From Lentzea sp. NEAU-D7 (GTDB taxonomy: Bacteria; Actinomycetota; Actinomycetes; Mycobacteriales; Pseudonocardiaceae): a stretch of DNA of 64,000 nucleotides. This document shows, in pieces, positions 52,019 to 60,675 of the stretch. The notes under the pieces are model-generated. The model ran no database searches and was not told the origin of the DNA. It saw only the letters and a program-made list of their open reading frames with translations. Every line of letters starts with the position of its first letter. Within the stretch, counting starts at the first letter, position 1. The stretch spans positions 1 through 64,000 of the forward strand of contig NZ_JAPJDL010000034.1 of assembly GCF_026242055.1 (NCBI RefSeq). Reading direction: 5' to 3'. The translations under genes and the position numbers were made by a program.

Positions 52019-52566
52019 TTCTTCCTCGCAAAACGCTCGGAGGACGGGATGAGATCGGTGCGGTAGCCCGAGTCGGCGAGTGCCTTGGCGCGCACGGCGC
52101 CCAGGGGCTCGTCCATGATCTTGGCGTGGATCTTGAGGATCGCGTCCATCAGCATCTCCGGCCGCGGCGGGCAGCCCGGCAGGTACATGTCGACGGGCAC
52201 GACGTGGTCGACGCCCTGCACCACCGCGTAGTTGTTGAACATGCCGCCAGTGCTGGCGCACACGCCCATGGCCAGCACCCAGCGCGGCTCGGGCATCTGG
52301 TCGTAGATCTGCCGCAGCACCGGCGCCATCTTGTTGGTGACGCGGCCGGCCACGATCATCAGGTCCGCCTGGCGCGGTGAGGCCCGGAAGACCTCCATGC
52401 CGAAGCGGGCCAGGTCGTACCGCGGACCACCCGTCGTCATCATCTCGATGGCGCAGCAGGCCAGGCCGAAGGTGGCAGGCCAGAGCGAGGACTTGCGGGT
52501 CCAGTTGACCAGCTTCTCGACGCTGACCAGCAGGATGCCGTTCGGGAGCTTCTCCTCGAGACCCAT
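52015..52566 (-). CDS. nuoB: NADH-quinone oxidoreductase subunit B
   Basis: The 183-residue subunit carries the N2 cluster that reduces menaquinone. The four ligands are the adjacent cysteines in LACCAIEMM, Cys in GVCASTGG and Cys in PGCPPRPEMLMDAI. It starts 7 nt after nuoA. Confidence 0.98.
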   Translation of the reverse strand: MGLEEKLPNGILLVSVEKLVNWTRKSSLWPATFGLACCAIEMMTTGGPRYDLARFGMEVFRASPRQADLMIVAGRVTNKMAPVLRQIYDQMPEPRWVLAMGVCASTGGMFNNYAVVQGVDHVVPVDMYLPGCPPRPEMLMDAILKIHAKIMDEPLGAVRAKALADSGYRTDLIPSSERFARKK

Positions 52567-52573
52567 GACTTCC

Positions 52574-52939
52574 TCAGTTCCAGTCGAGGCCGCCGCGACG
52601 CCACACGTAGACGTACGCGAAGCCGACCGTGGCGACGAACAGGACGATCTCCACCAGCCCGAACAGGCCGAGCTTGTCGGCCGCTACGGCGAACGGGTAG
52701 AGGAAGACCATTTCGATGTCGAACAAGATGAACAGCATCGCCGTCAGGTAGTAGGCGACGGGCATGCGCCCACCACCCACGACCGGCTGCGGGCTCGGCT
52801 CGATGCCGCACTCGTACGCGTCGAGCTTCGCCTTGTTGTAGCGGCGCGGTCCGATGTAGGGAGCCGCGGTCACCGAGAACAGCGCGAACGCCCCGGCGAG
52901 CGCGAACATCAATACGAGGGGGAGGTAAGGGTCAAGCAC
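52574..52939 (-). CDS. nuoA: NADH-quinone oxidoreductase subunit A
   Basis: The 121-residue subunit has three transmembrane helices, with the conserved ECGIEPSPQPV loop between helices 1 and 2. The GTG at 52939 was chosen from the family start (LDPYLPLVLMF). It is the first nuo gene and is preceded by a gap with two Rex-type operators. Confidence 0.97.
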   Translation of the reverse strand: MLDPYLPLVLMFALAGAFALFSVTAAPYIGPRRYNKAKLDAYECGIEPSPQPVVGGGRMPVAYYLTAMLFILFDIEMVFLYPFAVAADKLGLFGLVEIVLFVATVGFAYVYVWRRGGLDWN

Positions 52940-52995
52940 GCTCCGTCGTCCTTTCCTCGCGGTCGCCCGCACCCTAAGGGTGTTGTTCTACGACA

Positions 52996-53021
52996 CGTTT
53001 GTTAGGCGAACCTAACAAACG
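52996..53021. repeat. Perfect 11-bp inverted repeat upstream of nuoA
   Basis: CGTTTGTTAGG and CCTAACAAACG enclose CGAA (52996-53006 and 53011-53021). It lies about 70 bp before the nuoA start, next to the Rex-type sites, and could be a third regulatory site or a leader hairpin. Confidence 0.6.
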
Positions 53022-53022
53022 C

Positions 53023-53040
53023 TTGTGAAACAGTTCACAA
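53023..53040. promoter_or_regulatory. Rex operator A upstream of nuoA
   Basis: TTGTGAAACAGTTCACAA is a perfect match to the Rex operator TTGTGAA-N4-TTCACAA. Rex represses nuo genes in Streptomyces when the NADH/NAD+ ratio is low. The site is about 84 bp upstream of the nuoA GTG. Confidence 0.75.
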
Positions 53041-53054
53041 GCTTGATCACACTG

Positions 53055-53072
53055 TTGTGAAGTGATTCACAA
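53055..53072. promoter_or_regulatory. Rex operator B upstream of nuoA
   Basis: TTGTGAAGTGATTCACAA also matches TTGTGAA-N4-TTCACAA perfectly. Its centre is 32 bp from that of operator A, close to three helical turns, so both could be bound on one DNA face. Confidence 0.75.
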
Positions 53073-53156
53073 GCTCGCTCGCCAGTGTAGAACGCCTGTA
53101 AATGACCTGGATCACAGGGTCTGACCTGGGCGTTTAACTTGCCCGACACATGCGAA

Positions 53157-53187
53157 ACGGCACCGGCTCGTATTGAGCCGGTGCCGT
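53157..53187 (-). terminator. Terminator after menJ
   Basis: A perfect 13-bp stem (53157-53169 with 53175-53187) with a 5-nt loop, about 18 nt after the menJ stop on the leftward strand. Confidence 0.8.
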
Positions 53188-53204
53188 CACCTATTCGGAG
53201 TAAT

Positions 53205-54470
53205 TTACGCGCTGGGAGCGAGCTTCGTGGCGGCCACGATCAGACGGTCCATTGAGTCGCCGTCCTTGGGGTCGTAGAGGCCCGCGAGTAGCTTGAGCAC
53301 GAGTTTCATCAGGCGTTTCCGCGGCATTCCGTACTTCGTTGCGGTCCGCATGATCGCCGGGTTGCCGATGAGCTTCGAGAAGACGTTCCCGAGCCGGTAG
53401 TAACTGCCGAGCGCCTCCTCGATGCGGACCGGGTAGCCGTGCAGCGCCCGTTCACGGTTGACGCCGGTGCGCGCGAGGGCCTGGACGATCGACTCGGACG
53501 CGATCTTCGCCGACTCCATGGCGTAGCCGATGCCCTCGCCGTTGAACGGGTTGACCATGCCGCCGGCGTCGCCGACGAGCACCATGCCCGCCCGGTAGTG
53601 CGGCTTGCGGTTGAGGCCCATGGGCAGCGCGGCGCCGCCGATCCGGCTGGTCGCGTTCTCCTCGCGGAAGCCCCACTCCTCCGGCGTGCCGTCCAGCCAG
53701 CTGCGCAGGAGCTGGCGGTAGTCGGTGGTGCCGTAGGCCTTCGACGTGCTGAGGATGCCCAGGCCGACGTTCACGCTGCCGTCGCCCATGCCGAAGATCC
53801 AGCCGTAACCGGGCAGCAGCTGCCCGTCCGGGGCCCACAGCTCGAGGTGCGACTCGAGGTAGTCGTCCTTGGTGCGCGGGCTGTTGTAGTAGCGGCGGAC
53901 CGCCACGCCCATGGGCTTGTCGTCGTCCTTCTGCAGGCCGACGCTCAGCGCGAGCCTCGCCGACACGCCGTCGCAGCCGACGACGATGGGCGCGCGGTAG
54001 GTGACCGGGTTCTTCTCAGGTCCCTGCTTGGCCTCGACGCCCACGACACGGCCGTTCTCGACGATGGCCTTGGTGACCGTCGTGTGCTCGTGCATGCGCG
54101 CACCGGCCGCCTTCGCGGCGTTCGCGAGCATCTCGTCGAAGTCCATGCGGGGACGCACGACGCCGTAGTTCGGGAAGGTGGCCAGGTCCGGCCAGTCCAG
54201 CTCCATCGTCACGCCGCCGCCCACGACGCGGAGGCCCTTGTTGTGGAGCCAGCCGTTGCTCTCGCGGGTGTCGATGCCGAGGTCGATGAGCTGCTTGACG
54301 CCTCGGGGCGTGAGCCCGTCGCCGCAGACCTTCTCCCTGGGGAACGTGCTCTTCTCCAGGAGGAGGACGTCGAGGCCCGCCCTGGCGAGGTAGGTGGCCG
54401 CGGTCGAGCCCGCCGGTCCAGCACCCACCACGATGACGTCGGCGTCCTCGTTGATCCCGCGCCTGCTCAT
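53205..54470 (-). CDS. menJ: Geranylgeranyl reductase family, menaquinone beta-reductase-like
   Basis: MenJ is a FAD enzyme that reduces a prenyl double bond of menaquinone. The 421-residue protein has the dinucleotide motif GAGPAGS (16-22), ALPMGLNRKPHY, and GDAGGMVNPFNGEGIGYAM near residue 300 that closes the flavin site. The ATG at 54470 has AGGGAG upstream; longer in-frame extensions are shadow. It is in a menaquinone neighbourhood with menG and resembles M. tuberculosis Rv0561c by position. Confidence 0.88.
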   Translation of the reverse strand: MSRRGINEDADVIVVGAGPAGSTAATYLARAGLDVLLLEKSTFPREKVCGDGLTPRGVKQLIDLGIDTRESNGWLHNKGLRVVGGGVTMELDWPDLATFPNYGVVRPRMDFDEMLANAAKAAGARMHEHTTVTKAIVENGRVVGVEAKQGPEKNPVTYRAPIVVGCDGVSARLALSVGLQKDDDKPMGVAVRRYYNSPRTKDDYLESHLELWAPDGQLLPGYGWIFGMGDGSVNVGLGILSTSKAYGTTDYRQLLRSWLDGTPEEWGFREENATSRIGGAALPMGLNRKPHYRAGMVLVGDAGGMVNPFNGEGIGYAMESAKIASESIVQALARTGVNRERALHGYPVRIEEALGSYYRLGNVFSKLIGNPAIMRTATKYGMPRKRLMKLVLKLLAGLYDPKDGDSMDRLIVAATKLAPSA

Positions 54471-54580
54471 CCAGACTCCCTGCGTGTACCGGTCACAGCT
54501 TCTGCTGGCGACTCTAACCGGCCTTTGCTGAGGGTTCCGGGTGCTGGGGTTGCGGGCGGTGCCTTGCGCTGGTCCGTCGC

Positions 54581-54631
54581 GTTCCAGCGGGGTGGGTCGC
54601 GTTGGGCCGGTCACGTCACCCTGCGAGGGTG
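54581..54631. repeat. Left flanking repeat block
   Basis: Starts GTTCCAGCGG and ends with TCACCCTGCGAGGGTG, a 6-bp hairpin with GCG loop. The same two elements recur in the same order and spacing at 54931-54980. Confidence 0.6.
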
Positions 54632-54662
54632 GGGCGCGCGGGCAGTGACGAAGCGCGGGGTT

Positions 54663-54788
54663 GCGATTGGGGCTTGACCTCGAGCCTCTGGCGGGATGCT
54701 TGGACGGCCGGAAAAGGCCGGGCTGAAAAGCGCCCGGCCGTGCCCATGAGGGGAGCATCCCGCCCCCTCGAGGTAAAGCCCCAATCGC
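54663..54788. repeat. 126-bp imperfect inverted repeat element
   Basis: Arms pair in blocks: 54663-54675 with 54776-54788 (13 bp perfect), 54677-54684 with 54767-54774 (8 bp), 54691-54700 with 54754-54763 (10 bp) and 54705-54711 with 54734-54740 (7 bp). As RNA it would form one long hairpin. It may be a MITE-like or dispersed structured repeat. Confidence 0.75.
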
Positions 54789-54930
54789 CATGAGCGGAGT
54801 GCACCGCTACCCAGCCCGTGAGGTTCACACGGCTCGCTTCGCATCGCCACGCCAGGACTCGTACGTGGTTGCGGTGCGTTGGCGGGTTCCTGGTGGCACC
54901 GCGCGGGTCTGGTTGCGCTGGCGGGCGCCG

Positions 54931-54980
54931 GTTCCAGCGGAAGGGTCGGCTGCCGTTCTGACTGTCACCCTGCGAGGGTG
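54931..54980. repeat. Right flanking repeat block
   Basis: Carries GTTCCAGCGG and the identical 16-mer TCACCCTGCGAGGGTG at 54965-54980, 350 bp from the left copy, in direct orientation. Confidence 0.6.
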
Positions 54981-55013
54981 ATGCGGGCGGTCGACCCTGC
55001 GCTGGCGAGCGGG

Positions 55014-55730
55014 CTACGACTCGGCGGCCTCTTCGGCCTTCGGCTTCGGCTTGGTCGCGCGGTGCAGGGCCACCATGCCGCCGGTCAGGTTGAACCAGGC
55101 CACGTCCTCCCAGCCCGCCTGCGAGATGAGCTCGCCGAGCGTGCGCTGGTCCGGCCAGGTCGCCATCGACTCGGACAGGTAGGAGTAGGCGGCGGGGTTC
55201 GAGGAGACGAACTTCGCGATGAGGGGGAGCAGTTTGAGCAGGTAGCGCATGTAGACGAAGCGGAACGGCTTCCAGACCGGCGTCGAGACCTCGCAGATGA
55301 CCATGCGGCCGCCCGGCTTGGTGACGCGGGCCATCTCGCGGAGGGCGACGACCGTGTCGTTGAAGTTGCGGATGCCGAAGGACACCGTGACGGCGTCGAA
55401 GGAGTCGTCCTTGAACGGCAGGCGCAGGGCGTCCGCCGCCACCTTCGGGACCCGTCGGTGGGAGCCGGAGGCGAGCATGCCGAAGGAGAAGTCCGCGGCG
55501 ACGCACCAGGCGCCCGACGCGGCGTACTCGACGGTGGAGACCGCCGTGCCGGCGGCCAGGTCGAGGACCTTCTCACCGGGGCGGGCGTCGAGGACGCGCC
55601 TGCTCCACTCCCGCCAGCGGCGGTCGAAGCCCAGCGTCATGACCGAGTTCGTGCGGTCGTAGCCCTTGGCCACGCCGTCGAACATCTCGGCTACCTCGCG
55701 GGGGTTCTTGTCCAGGCCGGCTCGAGACAT
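55014..55730 (-). CDS. menG: Demethylmenaquinone methyltransferase
   Basis: MenG (UbiE family) methylates demethylmenaquinone in the last ring step. The 238-residue product has AEMFDGVAKGYDRTNSVMTL, motif I VLDLAAGT (55-62), FGIRNFNDTVVALREMARV and KPGGRMVICEVSTP, all typical. The C-terminal tail is Lys/Glu/Ala-rich. It is downstream of two glycosyltransferase genes, as in the M. tuberculosis menG-mgtA neighbourhood. Confidence 0.95.
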   Translation of the reverse strand: MSRAGLDKNPREVAEMFDGVAKGYDRTNSVMTLGFDRRWREWSRRVLDARPGEKVLDLAAGTAVSTVEYAASGAWCVAADFSFGMLASGSHRRVPKVAADALRLPFKDDSFDAVTVSFGIRNFNDTVVALREMARVTKPGGRMVICEVSTPVWKPFRFVYMRYLLKLLPLIAKFVSSNPAAYSYLSESMATWPDQRTLGELISQAGWEDVAWFNLTGGMVALHRATKPKPKAEEAAES

Positions 55731-55765
55731 GACTAGAGCCTAAGTCAGCGTCGCTGAGATCTTGT

Positions 55766-56863
55766 TCAGGGCACCTTCAGGGCGGTGAGCATGCCGTCGA
55801 CCGCCGCGTGCCACGGGTACTCCTCGGCACGGGCCCGCGCGGCCTCCCGGGAACCCGATTCCAGCAGGTGGCGGGCCGCCGAGGCGAAGGCGGGAGCGTC
55901 GTCGGAGACGGCCGCGCCGCAGGACGGCTGGACGATCTCCTTCAGCGCGCTGCTCCGGCTCACGACGACCGGGGTGCCGCTGGCCAGGGCCTCCAGGGCG
56001 GCCAGGCCGAACGTCTCGTGCGGGCCCGGTGCGAGCGACAGGTCCGCCGAGGCGAGCAGGGAGGCGACGTCGAGGCGTGAGTTCACGAAGCCCAGGAACG
56101 TCACCGGCAGGCCCGCCGCGCGCTTTTCGAGGAACGAGCGGCGCGGGCCGTCCCCGGCGATCACCAGGCGTGCGGAGTGGCCCTGTTCGTGGAGTTCGGC
56201 CAGGGTGTCGACGGAGCGTTCGACGTGCTTCTCCGGCGACAGGCGTCCACAGTGGATGAGCAGGTTCTCCTTACCCTGCAAAAGGTCCTGCCGCAACGAG
56301 GCGGAGTGGCGCGTGGGGGTGAAGGTGGCGAGGTCGACGCCCAGCGGTACCTGGGCGACGTTCGTGGCACCGATGCGCTCGAACTCCTCGCGGGCGAAGG
56401 CCGTCGTGCAGACGACGGTGTCGTAGGAGGCGGCCATGCGGCGGTTCGCCCAGTCGGCGCCGCGTTCGGCCGGGGTGGCGGGCAGCACGAACCGGAGCAG
56501 GCGGTCGAGGCGTTCGTGGGAGATCACGACGTTCGGGATGCCGCGTTCGCTCGCCCACGCGCCCATGCCGCGCAGGGTGAGCCGGTCGGAGACCTCCAGC
56601 CGATCGGGCCTGAGGTGTTCCACCAGCGACTTCACCCGCCACGGGTCCACCACCCGGTAGCCGCCGGTGTACGGGACCTTCACCGCGGGCAGGGTGATCC
56701 GGCGCACCCCGCCCGGCAGTTCCTCGTCGGCGTGGCGGGCGCCCGGTACGACGAGCACCACCTCGTGGCCCTCCTGCGCGTAGCCGGTGCCGAGGTGGTG
56801 CAGCGCCGTGCGGAGTCCGCCCGACCTGGGACCGTAGAAGTTGGCGAGCTGGACGATCCTCAA
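55766..56863 (-). CDS. GT4-family glycosyltransferase
   Basis: The 365-residue protein is a GT-B glycosyltransferase: HCGRLSPEKHVERSVD and AGDGPRRSFLEKRA mark the donor domain, and GPHETFGLAALEALASGTPV is the EX7E region. It uses an activated sugar, probably GDP-mannose by context. Its start overlaps the end of the neighbouring GT4 gene by 4 nt, so the two work in one pathway, perhaps glycolipid mannosylation. Confidence 0.88.
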   Translation of the reverse strand: MRIVQLANFYGPRSGGLRTALHHLGTGYAQEGHEVVLVVPGARHADEELPGGVRRITLPAVKVPYTGGYRVVDPWRVKSLVEHLRPDRLEVSDRLTLRGMGAWASERGIPNVVISHERLDRLLRFVLPATPAERGADWANRRMAASYDTVVCTTAFAREEFERIGATNVAQVPLGVDLATFTPTRHSASLRQDLLQGKENLLIHCGRLSPEKHVERSVDTLAELHEQGHSARLVIAGDGPRRSFLEKRAAGLPVTFLGFVNSRLDVASLLASADLSLAPGPHETFGLAALEALASGTPVVVSRSSALKEIVQPSCGAAVSDDAPAFASAARHLLESGSREAARARAEEYPWHAAVDGMLTALKVP

Positions 56864-57933
56864 GCGGCCGCCTGGTGGGTGAGTCCGATGACCTCCGCGT
56901 AGTGGCCCATCAGCTGGTCGCAGATGGCGGGCCAGGTGCGGGTGAGCACCGACTTGCGGGCCGCGAGGCCGAACCGCTTGCGCAGCACCGGATCTCGCAG
57001 CAGGTCGACGTACTGGGCGATGTCCTGTTCGAAGAGGTACCCGGTGCGGCCGTGCCTGACCAGGTCGCGCGGGCCGCCGGCGTTCGGCGCCAGCACCGGC
57101 AGGCCGGTCGCCAGCGCCTCCTGCACGGCCTGGCAGAACGTCTCGTGCGGGCCCGTGTGGATGAAGACGTCCAGCGACGCGTAGGCCTCCGCGAGCTCCT
57201 GCCCTGTGCGGAAGCCCAGGAACTCCGCGTTCGGCATGTCCTTCTCGAGCTGCTCGCGGTCGGGCCCGTCACCCACGATCCGCAGCTTCACGCCCGGCAG
57301 GTCGTGCAGCTCCTTGAGCCGGTCGACCTGCTTCTCCGGCGCGAGGCGGCCGACGTAGCCGATGGTCAGCTCGTCGTTGTGCCTCGGGCGGGGGTGGAAG
57401 AGGTCGATGTCCACGCCCCTGCCCCACTTGTGCACGCGCGGGACGCCGTGCTGTTCCAGGGCCTCCACCGCCGAGCTCGACGGGGCGAGCGTGCGGTCGG
57501 CGAGCGTGTGGAGGCGTCTGGTCCAGCGCCACGCGGCGCGCTTGGTGAGGCCGAGACCGTAGTTGCCCGCGAAACCGGCCACGTCGGTCTGGTAGACCGC
57601 GACGGTGGGCACGTCGAGCTTGCGCGCGGCTCTGAGGCCGTACGCGCCGAGCACGAACGGCGACGCGAGGTGCACGACGTCGGGCTGGAAGTCGGCGAGG
57701 GCGTGGAGCACTCTCGGGCTCGGCACGCCGATGGGAAGACTCGTCACCATGGGCACGTCGACGGAGGAGACTCTGACGACGGGCGTGCCGTGGTGCTCGT
57801 CGGCACCCGCGCCCGGCGCAACGACCATCGCCTGATGTCCGTTGCGGCGCAGGTGCTCCAGGACCCGGAGCACCGAGTTGGTGACTCCGTTCACCTGGGG
57901 CAGGAAGCTCTCGGTCACGATCGCTACGCGCAC
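56860..57933 (-). CDS. mgtA: GT4 alpha-mannosyltransferase, MgtA-like
   Basis: The 357-residue protein begins RVAIVTESFLPQVNGVTNSV, the typical start of GDP-mannose-dependent alpha-mannosyltransferases such as MgtA (Rv0557), which mannosylates a glucuronosyl diacylglycerol. GYVGRLAPEKQVDRL, GDGPDREQLEK and GPHETFCQAVQEALATGLPV are GT4 motifs. The GTG at 57933 is chosen from this conserved start. It is near menG, as in mycobacteria. Confidence 0.85.
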   Translation of the reverse strand: MRVAIVTESFLPQVNGVTNSVLRVLEHLRRNGHQAMVVAPGAGADEHHGTPVVRVSSVDVPMVTSLPIGVPSPRVLHALADFQPDVVHLASPFVLGAYGLRAARKLDVPTVAVYQTDVAGFAGNYGLGLTKRAAWRWTRRLHTLADRTLAPSSSAVEALEQHGVPRVHKWGRGVDIDLFHPRPRHNDELTIGYVGRLAPEKQVDRLKELHDLPGVKLRIVGDGPDREQLEKDMPNAEFLGFRTGQELAEAYASLDVFIHTGPHETFCQAVQEALATGLPVLAPNAGGPRDLVRHGRTGYLFEQDIAQYVDLLRDPVLRKRFGLAARKSVLTRTWPAICDQLMGHYAEVIGLTHQAAA

Positions 57934-58077
57934 AGGGACACCATGAGGTGCCCGCATGAAGTCCGCGTGACCTCAGATTTGACGTGGACGGAACACCTCA
58001 CGTCGTGGCCAGGTGATCGTCGATTCGTCATCTCGGCTTCGGTTGCCGGACATCCGGCGCGGTGAAACTAGGCCAGC

Positions 58078-58911
58078 ATGACCGTCTTGTCGTCCCGTCC
58101 CGCGCACCCGGTAGAGCCCGGCCTGGTGTCCATCGCGCTGGAAGTGGCCGGTCGCCTGGCGAACGACGCCTCGGACGTCATCATGGCCACCGCCGGCCGC
58201 GGCGTGCGTCCCGACTCCGGCGAGTCCCCGTTCGACTGGGTCACCGACACCGACCGCACCCTGGAACGCCACACCCGGCGCGTGCTCACCGCCGAGTTCC
58301 CCACGATCCCCGTGTTCTGCGAGAACTCCGACCCGGACGTTCCCGGCGACTCGGAGTTCCGGTGGGTCGTCGATCCCGTCGACGGCACCGCGAACTACAC
58401 GGCGGGCATGCCCTGGTGTGCCTACAGCCTCGCCCTGGTGGACCGCTGGGGCCCCGTGGTCGGCGTCGTCGCCGACCCGTACCGCGCGCAGATCTACGCC
58501 GCTGCCCGTGGCCGTGGCATGCGTGCGAACGGCACGCCCGTCCGCCTGACCGAACGCCAGGGCGACTCTCTCGTCGTGTGCACCGAGATGACGCGCTCCG
58601 GCCCGTGGCCGGGCATGGGCGAGTTCATCTCCAAGGCAGCCATAGCGGGCACGGGCGTGCGCGTTCTCGGCTCGAAAGCGCTCGCCGTCGCACAGGTGGC
58701 GTTGGGCCACGTCGCGGCTGCTGTGCTGCACGGCTACCACGAGTGGGACGTCGCCGGAGCGGTGTCCTTGGCCGTGGAGTCGGGTGCGGTCGTGCTCGAC
58801 CGGCGCGGTGAGGGCGCCCAGCTACCCGTGGACGGACTGCTCGTCGCCGCTCCGGAAGCGGCGGACGAGGTTCTGGGCTGGTGGCAGTCGGCGCTTCAGG
58901 GCGACAGCTGA
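58078..58911 (+). CDS. Inositol monophosphatase family protein
   Basis: The 277-residue protein has the FIG/IMPase metal motifs: VDPVDGT with Asp99 and Asp102, and WDVAGA with Asp224. The first-motif acid is Glu82 (FCEN). It dephosphorylates a small sugar or inositol phosphate, possibly for phosphatidylinositol or mycothiol synthesis, but IMPase, fructose bisphosphatase and nucleotidase activities occur in this family. It overlaps the convergent membrane gene by 16 nt. Confidence 0.9.
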   Translation: MTVLSSRPAHPVEPGLVSIALEVAGRLANDASDVIMATAGRGVRPDSGESPFDWVTDTDRTLERHTRRVLTAEFPTIPVFCENSDPDVPGDSEFRWVVDPVDGTANYTAGMPWCAYSLALVDRWGPVVGVVADPYRAQIYAAARGRGMRANGTPVRLTERQGDSLVVCTEMTRSGPWPGMGEFISKAAIAGTGVRVLGSKALAVAQVALGHVAAAVLHGYHEWDVAGAVSLAVESGAVVLDRRGEGAQLPVDGLLVAAPEAADEVLGWWQSALQGDS

Positions 58912-59528
58912 GGGAGCTGCTTCTCCAGCATCTCGAGGTGCGTGCGCGCCTCGTGCAGCTCGGGGTGGTCGAACATCTGCAACGCCACGCGCCCGACCTC
59001 GTTCTCGAACTGGTGGAAGTCGTGCGAGGCCTTGAGCAGCCGCTGGTAGACCGGGTGCTTCTGGTCGACCGCGCCGAGCGCCCGCCCGAGCTGCGCGATG
59101 CCGCGCACGTCGTCGAGCTCCTTCAAGAGCTGCTCGCTGATCCGCTGCAGCCAGTCCTTGGCCGCCGACTGCGGGACGGTCTGGACCGCCGCCGCGACCC
59201 TGCGCGTGGACGCGGCACAGCGTTCGACCAGGTCGGACCACATGTCGTAGGGCTGCTGCGGGACCGGCGGGTGCATCGGCCCCGGCATCTGCCCCGGCAG
59301 GTGCCGCGGACGCTGGACGGAGCGGCGGACGAGGCCGACGCAGGTACCGACGACCGCGCCGGGAACCGCGCCCATCATGAAGGAGACGATGAGGATCGCG
59401 GTGAACGTGATGAACGCCGAGGAGGGTTTGCCGCTCTCGGACGCCAGCTCGATGGCCGTGACGAGGGCGCCCATCAGCAGGGTGCCGATGGTGGCACCCC
59501 AGAGAGCTGAGCGGACGACGATCCCCAT
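58896..59528 (-). CDS. Two-span membrane protein, function unknown
   Basis: The 210-residue protein has two transmembrane helices (about 5-28 and 38-64), a Pro-rich linker (about 72-92), and a helical cytoplasmic domain with many charged and Leu residues. I do not recognise a family. The ATG at 59528 is the first in frame. The gene is between the phosphatase and the paa operon, leftward, with 90 nt separating it from paaE. Confidence 0.7.
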   Translation of the reverse strand: MGIVVRSALWGATIGTLLMGALVTAIELASESGKPSSAFITFTAILIVSFMMGAVPGAVVGTCVGLVRRSVQRPRHLPGQMPGPMHPPVPQQPYDMWSDLVERCAASTRRVAAAVQTVPQSAAKDWLQRISEQLLKELDDVRGIAQLGRALGAVDQKHPVYQRLLKASHDFHQFENEVGRVALQMFDHPELHEARTHLEMLEKQLPQLSP

Positions 59529-59618
59529 GACCTCGATCGTGCCACGCGGAAGTTGTTCTTGCGGGTGTTTCCTGAGGGACCGGCGTTGTTCTGTCAGGTC
59601 CAGTCCCCCTTGCTCCGT

Positions 59619-60674
59619 TCAGGCGTCGAAGTCGACCGTCACGCACTCGCTGGTCGGCAGCGCCTGACAGGTCAGCACGAACCCGGCCGCCACCTCGGAG
59701 GCGTCGAGCGCGTAGTTGCGCCGCATCTCGACGCTGCCCTCGGTCACCAGGGCCCGGCACGTGCCGCAGACCCCGCCCTTGCAGGCGAACGGCAGGTCGG
59801 CGCGGACCCGCTGGGCGGCGTCGAGGATCGGCTCGTCCGCGGGCAACGGCAGCGTGGTCGACTTGCCGTCCAGCACGACCGTGACCGAGGCGGCGGCGTC
59901 GATGACGGCCTCCGCGCGGCGCGGAGGGGGCGGCGGTTCGTCGACGTAGAAGAGTTCGTGGTGCACGCGGTCGGTGGGCACGCCGCGATCACGCAGCACG
60001 GCCGTGGCGTCCTGCACCATCTCGTAGGGGCCACACAGCCACCACTCGTCGATGGCGTCGAACGGGACGACGCTGCCGAACAGGGCCGTCAGCTTCTCCG
60101 CGGTCAGGCGGCCGGTGAACAGCTCGACGTCGCGCGGTTCGCGGGACAGGACGTGGATCAGCTGGAACGTGGCCGGGTAGCGGTCCTTCAGGTCGGCCAG
60201 CTCGTCGGCGAACATCACCGTGTTGGTGCTGCGGTTGCCGTACATCAGCGTCACGCGGGCGCCGGTGGCCAGGACCGTGGCGGCGATCGACAGGGCCGGG
60301 GTGATGCCGGAGCCGGCGACGACCAGGCCGTGGTGCGTGCCCGTGCCGGACGGGGTGAACCTGCCCAGCGGCGGCAGGACTTCGAGCACGTCACCGGGCA
60401 CGACGCGGTCCACCAGCCAGGTCGAGAACTGGCCGCCGTCGACGCGGCGCACGCCGATGCGCGGCGGGGAGCCCGCGGGCGCGCAGATCGAGTACGAACG
60501 GCGTTCGTCGCCCTGGCGCAGCGTCAGGTACTGGCCGGCCGCGAAGGCGAACTCGTCCGAGAGGTCGGCGGGCACGTCGAAGGTGACGGCCACGGCGTCG
60601 TCGCAGAGGCGGTCGACGCGGGCGACGGTGAGCTTATGGAAGGCCGCCCCTCGCTTTCCGGTTGTGGACGGCAA
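59619..60674 (-). CDS. paaE: Phenylacetyl-CoA epoxidase reductase subunit PaaE
   Basis: PaaE passes electrons from NADPH to the PaaABC di-iron epoxidase. The 351-residue protein has an FAD domain (RRSYSICAPAG at 59-69), a nucleotide domain (VVAGSGITPALS) and a C-terminal plant-type [2Fe-2S] domain with Cys298, Cys303, Cys306 and Cys336. The TTG at 60674 was chosen because AAGGAG lies 7 nt upstream, inside paaD. It is last in the operon. Confidence 0.95.
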   Translation of the reverse strand: MPSTTGKRGAAFHKLTVARVDRLCDDAVAVTFDVPADLSDEFAFAAGQYLTLRQGDERRSYSICAPAGSPPRIGVRRVDGGQFSTWLVDRVVPGDVLEVLPPLGRFTPSGTGTHHGLVVAGSGITPALSIAATVLATGARVTLMYGNRSTNTVMFADELADLKDRYPATFQLIHVLSREPRDVELFTGRLTAEKLTALFGSVVPFDAIDEWWLCGPYEMVQDATAVLRDRGVPTDRVHHELFYVDEPPPPPRRAEAVIDAAASVTVVLDGKSTTLPLPADEPILDAAQRVRADLPFACKGGVCGTCRALVTEGSVEMRRNYALDASEVAAGFVLTCQALPTSECVTVDFDA

Positions 60675-60675
60675 C

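Larger units (their letters stand above)
54471..55013. other. Intergenic region with repeats between menJ and menG
   Basis: About 540 bp without a supportable gene. It contains a 126-bp imperfect inverted repeat (54663-54788) flanked by two related 50-bp blocks (54581-54631 and 54931-54980). Confidence 0.7.

Noticed and set aside
53003..53014. IdeR/DtxR iron box upstream of nuoA
   Set aside because: TTAGG and CCTAA are separated by 4 rather than 9 nt; the overall match is only 15 of 19 and the symmetry centre differs.
53024..53071. Crp-type sites TGTGA-N6-TCACA
   Set aside because: The two sites also match this consensus, but the flanking T and A that extend to TTGTGAA-N4-TTCACAA and the nuo context favour Rex. 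Crp is not fully excluded.
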